DNA of 64,000 nucleotides, taken from the NCBI GenBank assembly GCA_944363645.1, contig CALVUR010000001.1, positions 310,001 through 374,000 on the forward strand, given 5' to 3'. This stretch comes from an uncultured Clostridia bacterium. Lineage in GTDB: Bacteria > Bacillota > Clostridia > Christensenellales > Borkfalkiaceae. This document shows, piece after piece, positions 34,098 through 43,164 of the stretch. The notes below the pieces were generated by a model. It was not told the origin of the DNA, ran no database searches, and saw only the letters and a list, made by a program, of their open reading frames with translations. Positions within the stretch are counted from its first letter, which is position 1. Each line of letters begins with the position of its first letter. A program made the position numbers and the translations under genes.

Positions 34098-35829
34098 CAA
34101 AATCACCTCCGCCTTGTTGAGAATTGTAAACTTCACGATAGATATCGCTGATTTCCATTAACTCTTCATGAGTGCCAACTGCGCTGATTTTGCCGTTATC
34201 CATAACGATAATTTTATCGGCATCCATAACGGAAACGATCCTTTGCGCAATAATAATTTTTGTTGTTGATGGGATAAATTCCTTAAAGCCTTGCCTAATT
34301 TTAAGGTCGGTGTTCATATCGACTGCGCTTGTAGAGTCGTCTAATACGAGAATTTTAGGGTTGCTCATAAGGGCACGTGCAATGCAAAGACGTTGACGTT
34401 GACCGCCCGATACGTTTGAACCGCCTTGCTCTATATGAGTGTCTAAGCCGTTTAGCCTATAAACAAACTCGTCCGCACAAGATAGTTTTAGTGCCTGGTC
34501 AATTTCTTCGTCAGTGGCGTCAGGGTTGCCCCATTTCATGTTGCCCCGAATTGTGCCAGAGAACAAAACATTTTTTTGTAAAACCATTGCAACAGCCTTC
34601 CTTAGTGCGGTAAGGTCGTATTTGCTAACTTCTAGACCGCCGATTTTTAGACTGCCTTCAGTAACGTCGTATAAGCGTGGCAAAAGTTGAACGAGCGTGG
34701 TTTTTGAACTACCTGTACCGCCGATAATACCAACTGTTTCACCACTTTTAATGTGAAGATTGATGTCTTCTAAACACTTTACACCGCCCTTGCCTTTGTA
34801 TGAAAAACTTACATTTTCAAAATCGATAGAACCGTTTTCAACGGTCATAACGGGGTTTAATGGGTTTTTGATTGAGGGCTGTTGGTTTAAAACTTCCAAA
34901 ATACGGTCAACCGATGCTTTTGACATTGTTACGTTGACATAAATCATGGAAAACATCATCAAACTCATTAAAATTTGAGTGCTGTAAGTAATGAGCATTG
35001 AAAGTTGAGTGTCTTTAAGGGCAATACCGCTGGTACCTATAATCATCCTTGCCCCAAAAAAACCGATTAAAGTGATTACTATGTACATGCAAAGTTGCAT
35101 GATGGGGTTTGACAAGACAACGATTTTGCTTGCCTTTGTGTAATCATTATATACATCTTGCGATGCGCTGGTAAATTTTTCAATTTCCTTTTGTTCTTGC
35201 ACACTTGACTTTACAACACGCATGCCACGAATGTTTTCTTCAACAACAATGTTTAAGCGGTCGTACCTTTTAAACAACCTTTTAAATATTGGCATTGCCT
35301 TTTTGAAAATGAAGACCATGCCAAGAAGCATAATTGGTACGACAATGGCAAATACGCCGGCAAGCGGACCGCCAACTGAAATTGTTAAGATTAAGCCAAA
35401 TAGCAACATAAGTGGTGATCTTACAGCGATCCTTATAATCATCATGTAAGAGTTTTGCACCATGTTTACGTCCGTTGTCATACGGGTAATCAATGATGCG
35501 GCTGAAAACTTATCGATATCTTCAAAAGAATAGTCTTGAATTCTTTCAAACATATCGTGGCGGATGTTTGTGGCAAAGCCGTTGGATGCCTTTGCGCACG
35601 CCGCCCCTGACAATGCACCAAATAGTAGTGCCGTAAGCGACATACCGACAAGTAAAAGTCCGTAAATCACCACCGCCATAATGTCATTTTGCTTAATACC
35701 ACTTTCCAAAAGCATGGTCATAACAAATGGTATCAATACGTCAAAAATACATTCGACTGCGACAAAAACCGGTGATAATAGCGATGACTTTTTGTACTGT
35801 CTTACGCATTTTTTAATTAGTTCACGCAT
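34081..35829 (-). CDS. ABC multidrug exporter half-transporter (degenerate-site subunit)
   Basis: The 582-residue protein has six transmembrane helices (about 15-300) and a nucleotide-binding domain. Walker A is GGTGSSKTT and the signature NVSGGQ is intact, but Walker B reads LVLDDSTSA (Asp in place of the catalytic Glu) and the switch reads IAQRIV (Gln in place of His). This is the usual pattern of heterodimeric exporters with one degenerate ATP site, such as BmrC/BmrD. It is encoded just after the MarR regulator and before its partner. Confidence 0.93.
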   Translation of the reverse strand: MRELIKKCVRQYKKSSLLSPVFVAVECIFDVLIPFVMTMLLESGIKQNDIMAVVIYGLLLVGMSLTALLFGALSGAACAKASNGFATNIRHDMFERIQDYSFEDIDKFSAASLITRMTTDVNMVQNSYMMIIRIAVRSPLMLLFGLILTISVGGPLAGVFAIVVPIMLLGMVFIFKKAMPIFKRLFKRYDRLNIVVEENIRGMRVVKSSVQEQKEIEKFTSASQDVYNDYTKASKIVVLSNPIMQLCMYIVITLIGFFGARMIIGTSGIALKDTQLSMLITYSTQILMSLMMFSMIYVNVTMSKASVDRILEVLNQQPSIKNPLNPVMTVENGSIDFENVSFSYKGKGGVKCLEDINLHIKSGETVGIIGGTGSSKTTLVQLLPRLYDVTEGSLKIGGLEVSKYDLTALRKAVAMVLQKNVLFSGTIRGNMKWGNPDATDEEIDQALKLSCADEFVYRLNGLDTHIEQGGSNVSGGQRQRLCIARALMSNPKILVLDDSTSAVDMNTDLKIRQGFKEFIPSTTKIIIAQRIVSVMDADKIIVMDNGKISAVGTHEELMEISDIYREVYNSQQGGGDFDGENQ

Positions 35830-35870
35830 AGTTTTTTACCATCTTTTATATAAATTTTTTATTTTTTTAC

Positions 35871-35900
35871 ATTGATAACGGGCTTATAGCCCCACTTTTT
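35871..35900 (-). repeat. IPE copy 21, at the MarR stop codon
   Basis: Core TGATAACGGGCTTATAG with arm CCCCACTTTTT; the left arm is lost. Its end contains the marR stop (35901-35899). Confidence 0.85.
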
Positions 35901-36345
35901 AATTTTGACCGTCTAAATTTACCGTAAGCAAATTGTTTTGAATTTTTTGTAGTGTTGAAATTAAATTTTCAATCTCCACACCACTTAGCCCAGAAGCAAT
36001 TAGGGCTTCAATTTTTTTAACTTCTTGAAAAGACTTATCCATTTGCTGGTGTGCTTTATCGGTAAGCACAATGCGTTTTAAACGTTTATCTAAATGTGTT
36101 TGTTCCCTAATAATAAGCCCTTTTTCTTCCATCTTACGCAACTGCTCACTCGCAGAAGAGCGTCTTAAAGAAAATTCCTTTTCTAAATCTTTTTGATAAA
36201 TGGGCTCGTTTTCGTTGTGATAAATGTAGGCGCAAAACTGCCTATCAATATATGTTAAGTCTTGATAACCGTTTTTTGAATGGGCTTCAAGCACCCTGAA
36301 GATTAAGTTGTGTGTCTTTTTAATTTCATGCCCGATATAACTCAT
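35899..36345 (-). CDS. MarR family transcriptional regulator
   Basis: The 148-residue protein has the MarR winged helix: YIYHNENEPIYQKDLEKEFSLRRSSASEQLRKMEEKGLIIREQTHLDKRLKRIVLTDKA (recognition helix about 55-75, wing about 80-95). It is the first gene of the exporter operon. An inverted repeat TGTTAG-N4-CTAACA lies between its promoter and start codon, so it probably represses itself and both ABC genes until a substrate releases it. Confidence 0.93.
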   Translation of the reverse strand: MSYIGHEIKKTHNLIFRVLEAHSKNGYQDLTYIDRQFCAYIYHNENEPIYQKDLEKEFSLRRSSASEQLRKMEEKGLIIREQTHLDKRLKRIVLTDKAHQQMDKSFQEVKKIEALIASGLSGVEIENLISTLQKIQNNLLTVNLDGQN

Positions 36346-36360
36346 GCTTCACCAAAATTT

Positions 36361-36376
36361 TGTTAGTTACCTAACA
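36361..36376. promoter_or_regulatory. Probable MarR operator
   Basis: Inverted repeat TGTTAG-TTAC-CTAACA lies just downstream of the -10 box and 15 bp before the marR start, a standard position for autorepression. Confidence 0.7.
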
Positions 36377-36390
36377 TTTTTTATAATGCT

Positions 36391-36419
36391 ATTATATGCC
36401 CTATTTATTTATAAGTCAA
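36391..36419 (-). promoter_or_regulatory. Promoter of the marR-ABC operon
   Basis: Minus strand: -35 TTGACT (36419-36414), 17 bp, -10 TATAAT (36396-36391). Confidence 0.8.
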
Positions 36420-36571
36420 CAAAAAACAACCAATATTTATTACATTTAGGTGTTAAATTTGTGAAATTTTTTTCAAGCCTTTTAAGGCGCAAAAACTAAT
36501 ATATTTTTTATAGTAAACTTTAATGGGCATTTTATAATAATTTTATATTTTTGTTGCAAAATTTTTTGCAT

Positions 36572-36606
36572 AAAATATGGTGATAACGGGCTTATAGCCC
36601 TATTTT
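36572..36606 (-). repeat. IPE copy 22, 3' of the ATPase-like gene
   Basis: Core TGATAACGGGCTTATAG, arms worn to AAAATATGG and CCCTATTTT. It lies 55 bp from the stop codon at 36661. Confidence 0.85.
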
Positions 36607-36660
36607 AGGACAAGAAAAGGCAGTTTGCAAAATTGCAAACCGCCAAATTTAAACTTTAAA

Positions 36661-38448
36661 TTAGATAGTAAATTTAGTCAACAAACTTATAACTAAATTT
36701 GTTGCCGCCCCGCCTAATATAAAGTAAGCGACGTTGTAAACATTAAAGGGCAAAACAAACAAACCAACTAAGCACAAAACTTTTACAATGATCGATAAAT
36801 AAAGACTAAATTTTAAAAGTTTAATTGCCTTTTTGCTTAGCCTATACGCAACGGGAACGTTATAAATTTCGCCATCTATAATAGATACATTACCACCATT
36901 TAATGCGATATCGCCTTCACCATTGCCAAAGTAAATTTGATTTTCTTTTGAAACAGGGTTTTCAACAAAGTCGATTTGCTTTTTAACTTCGCTATCTAAT
37001 TGGCAATCAAACTGCGTTACTACATTTTTAATGCCAAAATAGTGAAGTTCGTTTAAAGCACCAAGACTGTCTTCTTTTAACTTGCCGTCATCAACAAGTG
37101 CGCTTGCAGAAACCTTTAAAGAGTTTGCTTTTGCCAAAGTGAAAAGTGATTTTACATCCTTATACTCTATAAAGTATTCCCTTGATGATATCATGGTGTA
37201 ATTTAATATTGTTGTAAGATTTAACAGCGTTTGACCTACCATGCAGATTGCAAAAACACATGTGCCGACAAGCCCCCATTTTTGCAAGCCGTCAGCATAA
37301 GTTGAGCCAAAAATTGGAAGTATAAATGTGATTAAAAGACCGACAAAAAGCACTGATAAGTCGGCGTATAAGCCGATTTTCGCCACTTTTTTAGTGTTTA
37401 GACTTTGATTAGTGGTATCGATAAATTCACGCTTTTTATTATCAATTTTACTTTCAGAAAATGCACAACTTGAAGTGTAACTTGCGCTTTCGGTAAGTAA
37501 AACATAACCAGCCAAACAAGTGTCGCCTTTACTTAAAGATACTATTTTATTTTGACCAAACCTGAATGTGTTTACTTGGCAATCGCAAAGTAAAACGCCG
37601 TCGGTGGGGATGGTGTCGCCAGCCAAAATTTTAACAGTGTCGCCTGCGTTTATATCTTGCCTTGCGCCCGTTTCGCCGTTTATAGTAACTTCGTCATCGC
37701 CCGTATCAAACACCTTGTTTAACTTAATTGTGGCAAACTTTTTAAGCGTTTGTGAGATAAACTGTGAAGCGGAATAAATGAGTGCAAATGCCGTTGCAAC
37801 AACGGGTTGACCTAAAACAATTAACACAATCGCACAAAGGGTTGCAATTATGTTGCCGGTCAAATAATTTTTGCTAACAACATCTTCAAAATAGGAAAAT
37901 ACTACTTCGTAAATTGAAAGTGCAAAACTTAAAATAATCAAAATCATCCTAAGCGAGAAAATATCGTCGCTTTTTGGGGCGAAAAAGACAGCCACAATCA
38001 ACATGATAAGTGAGATAGTAAGTTCCGCTATCCTTATATACATATCCTTTTTGACTTCTTCCTTTTTTAAGACCTTTTGCGCCTTTTCAGGTTTTACCTT
38101 TTGATTTTGTGTATCTTTTAAATCATCGCCGTTATTTTGTTCATTTTCATCGCTATCTTGACCTAAATCTTCGCCTATAAGCCCGTTATCGCCACTTTTT
38201 TGTGTGTCGTCATAACTTTTTTCGTCCTCTTCGCCAAAGATAACTTCTACATCAAATTCGTCTGCTAATGATATTAAAAGTTGTAAAACATCATATTCGT
38301 AAACGTTTTTATCAACCTGCAAAATAACATGTTCATCTTGATAAGTTGCATCCAAAACGCCTTGAATTTTGCTTATTTTGTGTTTAAATTTTTGTAATGA
38401 TTTTTCGTCAAGCGTCAATATATTTTTAAGCCTATATTGGTATTGCAA
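36661..38448 (-). CDS. P-type ATPase-like pseudoenzyme
   Basis: The 595-residue protein has the layout of a P1B metal ATPase: N-terminal ferredoxin-like HMA domain (about 1-70, without a CxxC), acidic linker (about 80-125), paired helices, an actuator-like domain (GDTVKILAGDTIPTDGVLLCDCQVN), more helices and a small C-terminal part. All catalytic motifs are missing: the TGES site reads FGQN, the membrane CPC site reads CMVG, the DKTGT site reads ALVDDG, and the hinge reads GNGEGD. It therefore cannot pump in the usual way. Two IPE copies are read in frame (about residues 83-94 and 353-364). It is divergent from an active-looking P-type ATPase at 38836. Confidence 0.75.
   Translation of the reverse strand: MQYQYRLKNILTLDEKSLQKFKHKISKIQGVLDATYQDEHVILQVDKNVYEYDVLQLLISLADEFDVEVIFGEEDEKSYDDTQKSGDNGLIGEDLGQDSDENEQNNGDDLKDTQNQKVKPEKAQKVLKKEEVKKDMYIRIAELTISLIMLIVAVFFAPKSDDIFSLRMILIILSFALSIYEVVFSYFEDVVSKNYLTGNIIATLCAIVLIVLGQPVVATAFALIYSASQFISQTLKKFATIKLNKVFDTGDDEVTINGETGARQDINAGDTVKILAGDTIPTDGVLLCDCQVNTFRFGQNKIVSLSKGDTCLAGYVLLTESASYTSSCAFSESKIDNKKREFIDTTNQSLNTKKVAKIGLYADLSVLFVGLLITFILPIFGSTYADGLQKWGLVGTCVFAICMVGQTLLNLTTILNYTMISSREYFIEYKDVKSLFTLAKANSLKVSASALVDDGKLKEDSLGALNELHYFGIKNVVTQFDCQLDSEVKKQIDFVENPVSKENQIYFGNGEGDIALNGGNVSIIDGEIYNVPVAYRLSKKAIKLLKFSLYLSIIVKVLCLVGLFVLPFNVYNVAYFILGGAATNLVISLLTKFTI
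37356..37392 (+). repeat. IPE copy 23, inside the ATPase-like gene
   Basis: Core variant GTATAAGCCGATTTTCG with arm CCACTTTTTT; read as KKVAKIGLYADLS, a frame that standard cores would stop. Confidence 0.78.
38167..38201 (+). repeat. IPE copy 24, in the acidic linker of the ATPase-like gene
   Basis: Core CTATAAGCCCGTTATCG and arm CCACTTTTT; read as KSGDNGLIGEDL. Confidence 0.88.
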
Positions 38449-38835
38449 AACTTATACCTCCTTTAAACGCTTTTAGTTACCCTTAATTTTATAAAATTAA
38501 AATGTTTTTGTCAAGGTATATTTTAGTTTACTAAAATTTTAAATGGGACTTGATAAATTTTATTTTACTTTTAAAATCAAAAAATAATGCCAAATTTATT
38601 TAACTAAACTGCTATTTTTTTATGTAAAACTCACACATTTACCCCACTAAATGACTGATTTTCAAAATTTTTCGCTTTTATATAATACTGCCCTTTGATA
38701 CTAAAAAAACCATTTAAACTGTATTTTCTTGACAACAAAGGGCTAATGTGATACATTAAGTTATATTGTTAACTGATTAAAAAATGGTTACACTAATTTT
38801 TTTACGATAAGAAAAATAAAATTAAGTTAAGGATT
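38449..38835. promoter_or_regulatory. Divergent region between the two ATPase genes
   Basis: The 387-bp gap contains the plus-strand promoter described separately and otherwise only AT-rich sequence. A segment at 38624-38650 (CTCACACATTTACCCC) resembles one at 45176-45200. Confidence 0.5.
38729..38757 (+). promoter_or_regulatory. Promoter of the P-type ATPase gene
   Basis: -35 TTGACA (38729-38734), 17 bp, -10 TACATT (38752-38757); about 75-nt leader. Confidence 0.65.
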
Positions 38836-41244
38836 TTGATTATGGAAAACAATAATTACAACTTAATTATAAATGAAGATCTTATTAAAAACGGTTTGTC
38901 GACCGATCAGGTAAACGAGAAAATTAGCGAAGGTGCGACCAACAAGGTTGTAAGAAAGTCATCAAAACCGTATTACAAAATATTTTTAGATAACTTTTGC
39001 ACCTTTTTTAACTTGCTGTGTTTTATCTGCTTTGCTGTGCTTCTTGTGTTTGCAAAAGATACGGCGATAAGCAACTTCTTTTTCGTATTCTTGTTTGTAA
39101 CAAATTCCATTATCGGTACCATTCAAGAGATACGTGCAAAGCGGACGGTCGAAAGGCTTACCATTGTAAAAGCCCCTACCGCAAGGACATTGCGTAACGG
39201 CAAGTTGATTGACGTACCTATTTCTGACCTTGTTTTAAATGACGTAATTGAACTTTCACAAGGCTCACAAATACCGGCGGACTGCATTATTTTAAACGGC
39301 AAAGTTGAGGTAAACGAAGCGCTTATAACGGGCGAATCTGTGCCGGTAAGGAAAACCACCGACGACGAACTTTTAAGCGGAAGTTTTATTGTTGCTGGCA
39401 AATGCTTGGCGGTACTTTGCAAGGTCGGTAAAGATTCTTATGTGCAACAACTTACCGAAAAGGCAAAAGTTTTCCAAAAGACAAACTCGCCACTACTTAA
39501 CTCTTTAAACAAGATTATAAAGACAATCAGTATCATGATTGTGCCCATTGCGCTTGGCAGTGGTATTGTAAACTATTATGTATCAAACTCTTCCGGTCAA
39601 CTTAACATCCCCGAAGTAGTTATTTCAACTTGCTCGGTTGTGATTGGCATGATACCGTGCGGAATGTTCTTTTTAACCACTGTGGCATTGGCGGCTGGCG
39701 TACTTAAACTTGAAAAGTACAACACGCTTGTGCATGACATGTATTCACTTGAGATGCTTGCAAGGGTAAATGTGCTTTGCTTGGACAAGACGGGCACGAT
39801 AACCGACGGACATTTGACGGTAAGAGAGATTTTACCGCTTAACGATTACAGTTTAAGTTATATTGAGTCGCTTATTGTAACGATGGAAAAGGCTGTCGGC
39901 GACGAAAACAACACCGCAAAAGCCATAACCGAATATTTAAATACCATTGAGGCTTTTGACGGCGAGCCCATTTACACGCAACCTTTTAACTCGGCAAAAA
40001 AATACGCCTTTGCAACCTTTAATGACCAAACACTTATTTTGGGTGCGCCACGCTTTATAATGAAAAATCTTCCTAAAGAGATTGAAGAGAAGGTTAAAAG
40101 TTTTATGAAGTTTGGTTGCCGTGTGGTAATGTTTGCAAAGTCGAAAGAAATTGTAACCGAAGATAAAATACCTGATGACATCACCCCACTTGCCCTTGTT
40201 GTTTTGGAAGATAACATTCGCCCAGAAGCCATTGAAACGATTAAATGGTTTCAGTCAAACGACGTTATGGTGCGTGTAATTTCTGGCGACGACCCGTTGA
40301 CCGTTTCGGAAATAGCACGCCGTGCTGGTATTATCCATTATGAAAGGTATATTGACCTTCAAAACGCCACAGATGAGCAAGTTAAAAAATACGCACGCTA
40401 TTACATCGTTTTTGGCAGAGTTTCGCCCGAGCAAAAGGCTTTGATAATTAAGACCATGAAAGACGAAACGCACACCATTGCAATGACGGGCGACGGCGTA
40501 AACGATATACTTGCAATGAAGGAAGCAGACTGCTCTATCACCGTGGCATCAGGCTCTAATGCGGCAAGAAGTTTGGCGCACTTGGTGCTTGTTGACGACA
40601 ACTTTAATTCCTTACCGAAAGTCGTTGCCGAAGGTAGACGTGTTGTAAATAACATTCAACGCTCTGCATCACTATACCTTATGAAAACCTTTTTCACCTT
40701 TGCGTTTGCCCTATTATCCATTGCAAGCGTATCACATTATCCCTTTACACCGGGCATGATGCTTATGCTGGAATTTTTGATAATTGGCGTGCCGTCATTG
40801 ATACTTTCACTGCAACCAAACAGCGAACGCATAAAGGGCAAGTTTATCAACAAAGTTTTATCGCACGCAATACCGGGCGCAGTAGTGCTTGTGTTTAACG
40901 CACTTGCAATAAAACTATTTAGTAATGTACACTTTATCGAGATGACAGAAGCCGAATACGATACCCTTTCAACAATAGTTTTAGCCATTGGTGGCTGGTC
41001 CTTTTTAACGGTTTTGTGTTATCCTTATGACAAGTTTAGGGCTGTTTTAGTGGCGTTTGTAACTGTTTTGGTATTTACAATTTCATCACTACTACTAACA
41101 ACCGATTTACTTTCAAACTTTTTCCACCTTCACCCGATACCTTTTAGCGGTAACATAGTTTTATACCTAATTTTAATTGGCACAATTTTGGCAGACTATT
41201 TAATTTTAACGCTTATAAAATGGGTGTTTAAACCGCATTATTGA
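38836..41244 (+). CDS. Cation-transporting P-type ATPase (CtpE/Exp7-like)
   Basis: The protein (802 residues from the ATG at 38836, 800 from the one at 38842, which has AAGGA 8 bp upstream) has all P-type catalytic motifs: actuator TGES (LITGESVPV, about 155-163), phosphorylation DKTGT (about 317-321) and hinge TGDGVND (about 552-558). Order and length fit the P2-like CtpE/Exp7 group, which moves calcium or related cations. The helix 4 motif is IPCGM where calcium pumps usually have IPEGL, so one acidic ligand is replaced by Cys. It would couple ATP hydrolysis to cation movement across the cytoplasmic membrane. It is transcribed alone from a clear promoter. Confidence 0.92.
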   Translation: MIMENNNYNLIINEDLIKNGLSTDQVNEKISEGATNKVVRKSSKPYYKIFLDNFCTFFNLLCFICFAVLLVFAKDTAISNFFFVFLFVTNSIIGTIQEIRAKRTVERLTIVKAPTARTLRNGKLIDVPISDLVLNDVIELSQGSQIPADCIILNGKVEVNEALITGESVPVRKTTDDELLSGSFIVAGKCLAVLCKVGKDSYVQQLTEKAKVFQKTNSPLLNSLNKIIKTISIMIVPIALGSGIVNYYVSNSSGQLNIPEVVISTCSVVIGMIPCGMFFLTTVALAAGVLKLEKYNTLVHDMYSLEMLARVNVLCLDKTGTITDGHLTVREILPLNDYSLSYIESLIVTMEKAVGDENNTAKAITEYLNTIEAFDGEPIYTQPFNSAKKYAFATFNDQTLILGAPRFIMKNLPKEIEEKVKSFMKFGCRVVMFAKSKEIVTEDKIPDDITPLALVVLEDNIRPEAIETIKWFQSNDVMVRVISGDDPLTVSEIARRAGIIHYERYIDLQNATDEQVKKYARYYIVFGRVSPEQKALIIKTMKDETHTIAMTGDGVNDILAMKEADCSITVASGSNAARSLAHLVLVDDNFNSLPKVVAEGRRVVNNIQRSASLYLMKTFFTFAFALLSIASVSHYPFTPGMMLMLEFLIIGVPSLILSLQPNSERIKGKFINKVLSHAIPGAVVLVFNALAIKLFSNVHFIEMTEAEYDTLSTIVLAIGGWSFLTVLCYPYDKFRAVLVAFVTVLVFTISSLLLTTDLLSNFFHLHPIPFSGNIVLYLILIGTILADYLILTLIKWVFKPHY

Positions 41245-41278
41245 TATCATTTTTTGACATTAAAAACATTAAAAATTT

Positions 41279-41316
41279 AAAAAAGTGGGGCTATAAGCCC
41301 GTTATCTCACTTTTTT
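41279..41316 (+). repeat. IPE copy 25, 3' of the P-type ATPase gene
   Basis: AAAAAAGTGGGG, core CTATAAGCCCGTTATC, arm TCACTTTTTT; 35 bp after the stop. Confidence 0.9.
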
Positions 41317-41325
41317 GGCATAAAA

Positions 41326-41361
41326 AAAGAACCTTTAACTTTTTTGTTAAAGGTTCTTTTT
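41326..41361. terminator. Bidirectional terminator between convergent genes
   Basis: GAACCTTTAAC and GTTAAAGGTTC form a perfect 11-bp stem with A- and T-runs outside. It serves both the ATPase gene and the acyl-CoA ligase gene. Confidence 0.93.
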
Positions 41362-41366
41362 TTATC

Positions 41367-43082
41367 TTATGCTATTTGTTGTTTTTTTTCTTCTTCTTCC
41401 TCTAAAACCCTGTAAGCAACCTTACCAACGAGTGTTTTAGGAAGTTCGTTACGGAATTCGATATCGTAAGGAATTGCGTATTTTGCAATGTGGTTTTTAC
41501 AATATTTTAAGATGTCAAGTTTTAAATCTTCGCTTGGGGTAAAGCCTTCTTTTAAAGTGATAAAGGCTTTAATCTTTTGCATCTTGTATTCGTCTTTTAC
41601 GCCGATAACACAACTCATTTGAACGGCTTCGTGTGCGTCCAAAATGTTTTCGATTTGTGATGGGTAAACGTTATAACCGCTTGTTATTATCATACGTTTA
41701 ATACGTTGTTTAAAGAATACAAAGCCTTCTTCGTCCATAGTACCAAGGTCGCCTGTGTGAAGCCAAACATGACCGTCTTCGTGCTTTTTGAGTGTGTTTG
41801 CAGTTTCTTCAGGCTTGTTGTAATAACCGAGCATGATTGTTGGACCGGTCAAGCAGATTTCGCCTTCTTCGCCGTAAGGTACTTCTTCAGTTGTGCCAAC
41901 CTTACAAATCTTGTAATATGTATCTGGGTACGGCAAACCGATAGAGCCTTCCTTTTCCTTATTATAAGGTGTCAAGCAACTTGCGGTAACGCATTCGGTT
42001 GTGCCGTAGCCTTCCCTAATTTTAATGGTTGCGCCGTGTTCTTTTAAGTAGTTATCAAACTTGCGTTTAATTTCGACAGGAAGTGAGTCGCCACCAGAGA
42101 AAACGCCCATTAAAAAGTCGAGTTTTACGCCGTCAAGATAGTTTGTGCGGGTAAGTGCTTCGTAAAGGGTGGGCACACCTGCGATATAGTTTGGTTTATT
42201 TTTCTTGATTAAAAGTGCGTAATCTTTTACATTGAATTTAGGAACCAAAATTGATTCACCACCCAATACCATCATAGTATGGATACAAACGCCAAGACCA
42301 AAGCCGTGGAAGCATGGCATTGCGGCAAGCATCTTTTTGCCTTGAATTTGTTTATTGCACATTGCGCCTGTTTGAAGTGCAAGTGCGTTAAAGTTTAAAC
42401 TTGAAAGTAAAATGCCTTTTGTAACGCCCGTTGTACCGCCTGAAAAGAGAATAACTGCGGGCTCGTTTTTATCCATAAAGTGTGGCGTTGCTGGTTTAGA
42501 AACCTTTGCTTTTTTGAGTAAATCTTCCCAGAAAATTACGTTATCTTCTGCAGTAAAATCACGGTCTTTTTTGCCTTTAATCAACTTATAGGCGGACTTT
42601 TTGATAAAACCGAGTTCTTCAGCAGCACCGGTTAAAACAACCCTTTCAATGGAAACTAACTTTTGAACTTCTAAAATTTTGTTATAAAAAGAATCAAGTG
42701 TTAAAAGTGTTTTTGAACCTACTTCGTTTAAATAAAAACCGATTTCGCTAACAGCGGAAAGTGGGTGGATGAAACTTACTACAACGCCGATATAGTTGAG
42801 TGCGTAAAGTGTGTAAACTGTTTGTGGCAAGTTTGGCATACAAACGGTAACTTTATCGCCTGCTTTTAAGCCTAAGTTTTGATATGCTTTAGCGAGTTCT
42901 AAAATCTTTTGTTTTAACTTTCTGTATTTAATGTGTGTACCCATGCAAGATAATGCTGTTTGGTTGGGGTACTTATCGGCTGTGTTTAAAACAACTTCAC
43001 TAATGCTTAAATCGGGATATTCCAAATTGAATTTTACTTCGCCGTAACTATTAAGCCAAGGCGTTTTGATGTTTTCTAACAT
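41367..43082 (-). CDS. Acyl-CoA ligase (AMP-binding enzyme)
   Basis: The 571-residue ANL-family enzyme activates a carboxylic acid as acyl-AMP and transfers it to CoA. Motifs: FSGGTTGVTKG (about 213-223), REGYGTTE (about 354-361), WLHTGDLG (about 441-448) and C-terminal catalytic Lys in LPKTLVGKVAYR. It resembles long-chain fatty acid ligases. An IPE copy is read in frame near residues 161-169 (KKSAYKLIKG). It lies directly downstream of an E2-like acyltransferase gene, with one IPE copy between, so the two probably act in the same lipid or acyl pathway. Confidence 0.9.
   Translation of the reverse strand: MLENIKTPWLNSYGEVKFNLEYPDLSISEVVLNTADKYPNQTALSCMGTHIKYRKLKQKILELAKAYQNLGLKAGDKVTVCMPNLPQTVYTLYALNYIGVVVSFIHPLSAVSEIGFYLNEVGSKTLLTLDSFYNKILEVQKLVSIERVVLTGAAEELGFIKKSAYKLIKGKKDRDFTAEDNVIFWEDLLKKAKVSKPATPHFMDKNEPAVILFSGGTTGVTKGILLSSLNFNALALQTGAMCNKQIQGKKMLAAMPCFHGFGLGVCIHTMMVLGGESILVPKFNVKDYALLIKKNKPNYIAGVPTLYEALTRTNYLDGVKLDFLMGVFSGGDSLPVEIKRKFDNYLKEHGATIKIREGYGTTECVTASCLTPYNKEKEGSIGLPYPDTYYKICKVGTTEEVPYGEEGEICLTGPTIMLGYYNKPEETANTLKKHEDGHVWLHTGDLGTMDEEGFVFFKQRIKRMIITSGYNVYPSQIENILDAHEAVQMSCVIGVKDEYKMQKIKAFITLKEGFTPSEDLKLDILKYCKNHIAKYAIPYDIEFRNELPKTLVGKVAYRVLEEEEEKKQQIA
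42577..42602 (-). repeat. IPE copy 26, inside the acyl-CoA ligase gene
   Basis: Half-core ATCAACTTATAG and arm GCGGACTTTTT; read as KKSAYKLIK. The left arm is gone. Confidence 0.7.
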
Positions 43083-43117
43083 AAAAAATCTCTCCTAATA
43101 ACCAAAAAAATATTTAT

Positions 43118-43153
43118 AAAAATGTGCGATAACGGGCTTATAGCCTAACTTTT
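43118..43153 (-). repeat. IPE copy 27, between the acyltransferase and ligase genes
   Basis: Core CGATAACGGGCTTATAG with worn arms (AAAATGTG and CCTAACTTTT). Because the genes appear co-transcribed, this copy may act as a weak internal terminator. Confidence 0.85.
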
Positions 43154-43164
43154 ATGTTTTTAGA

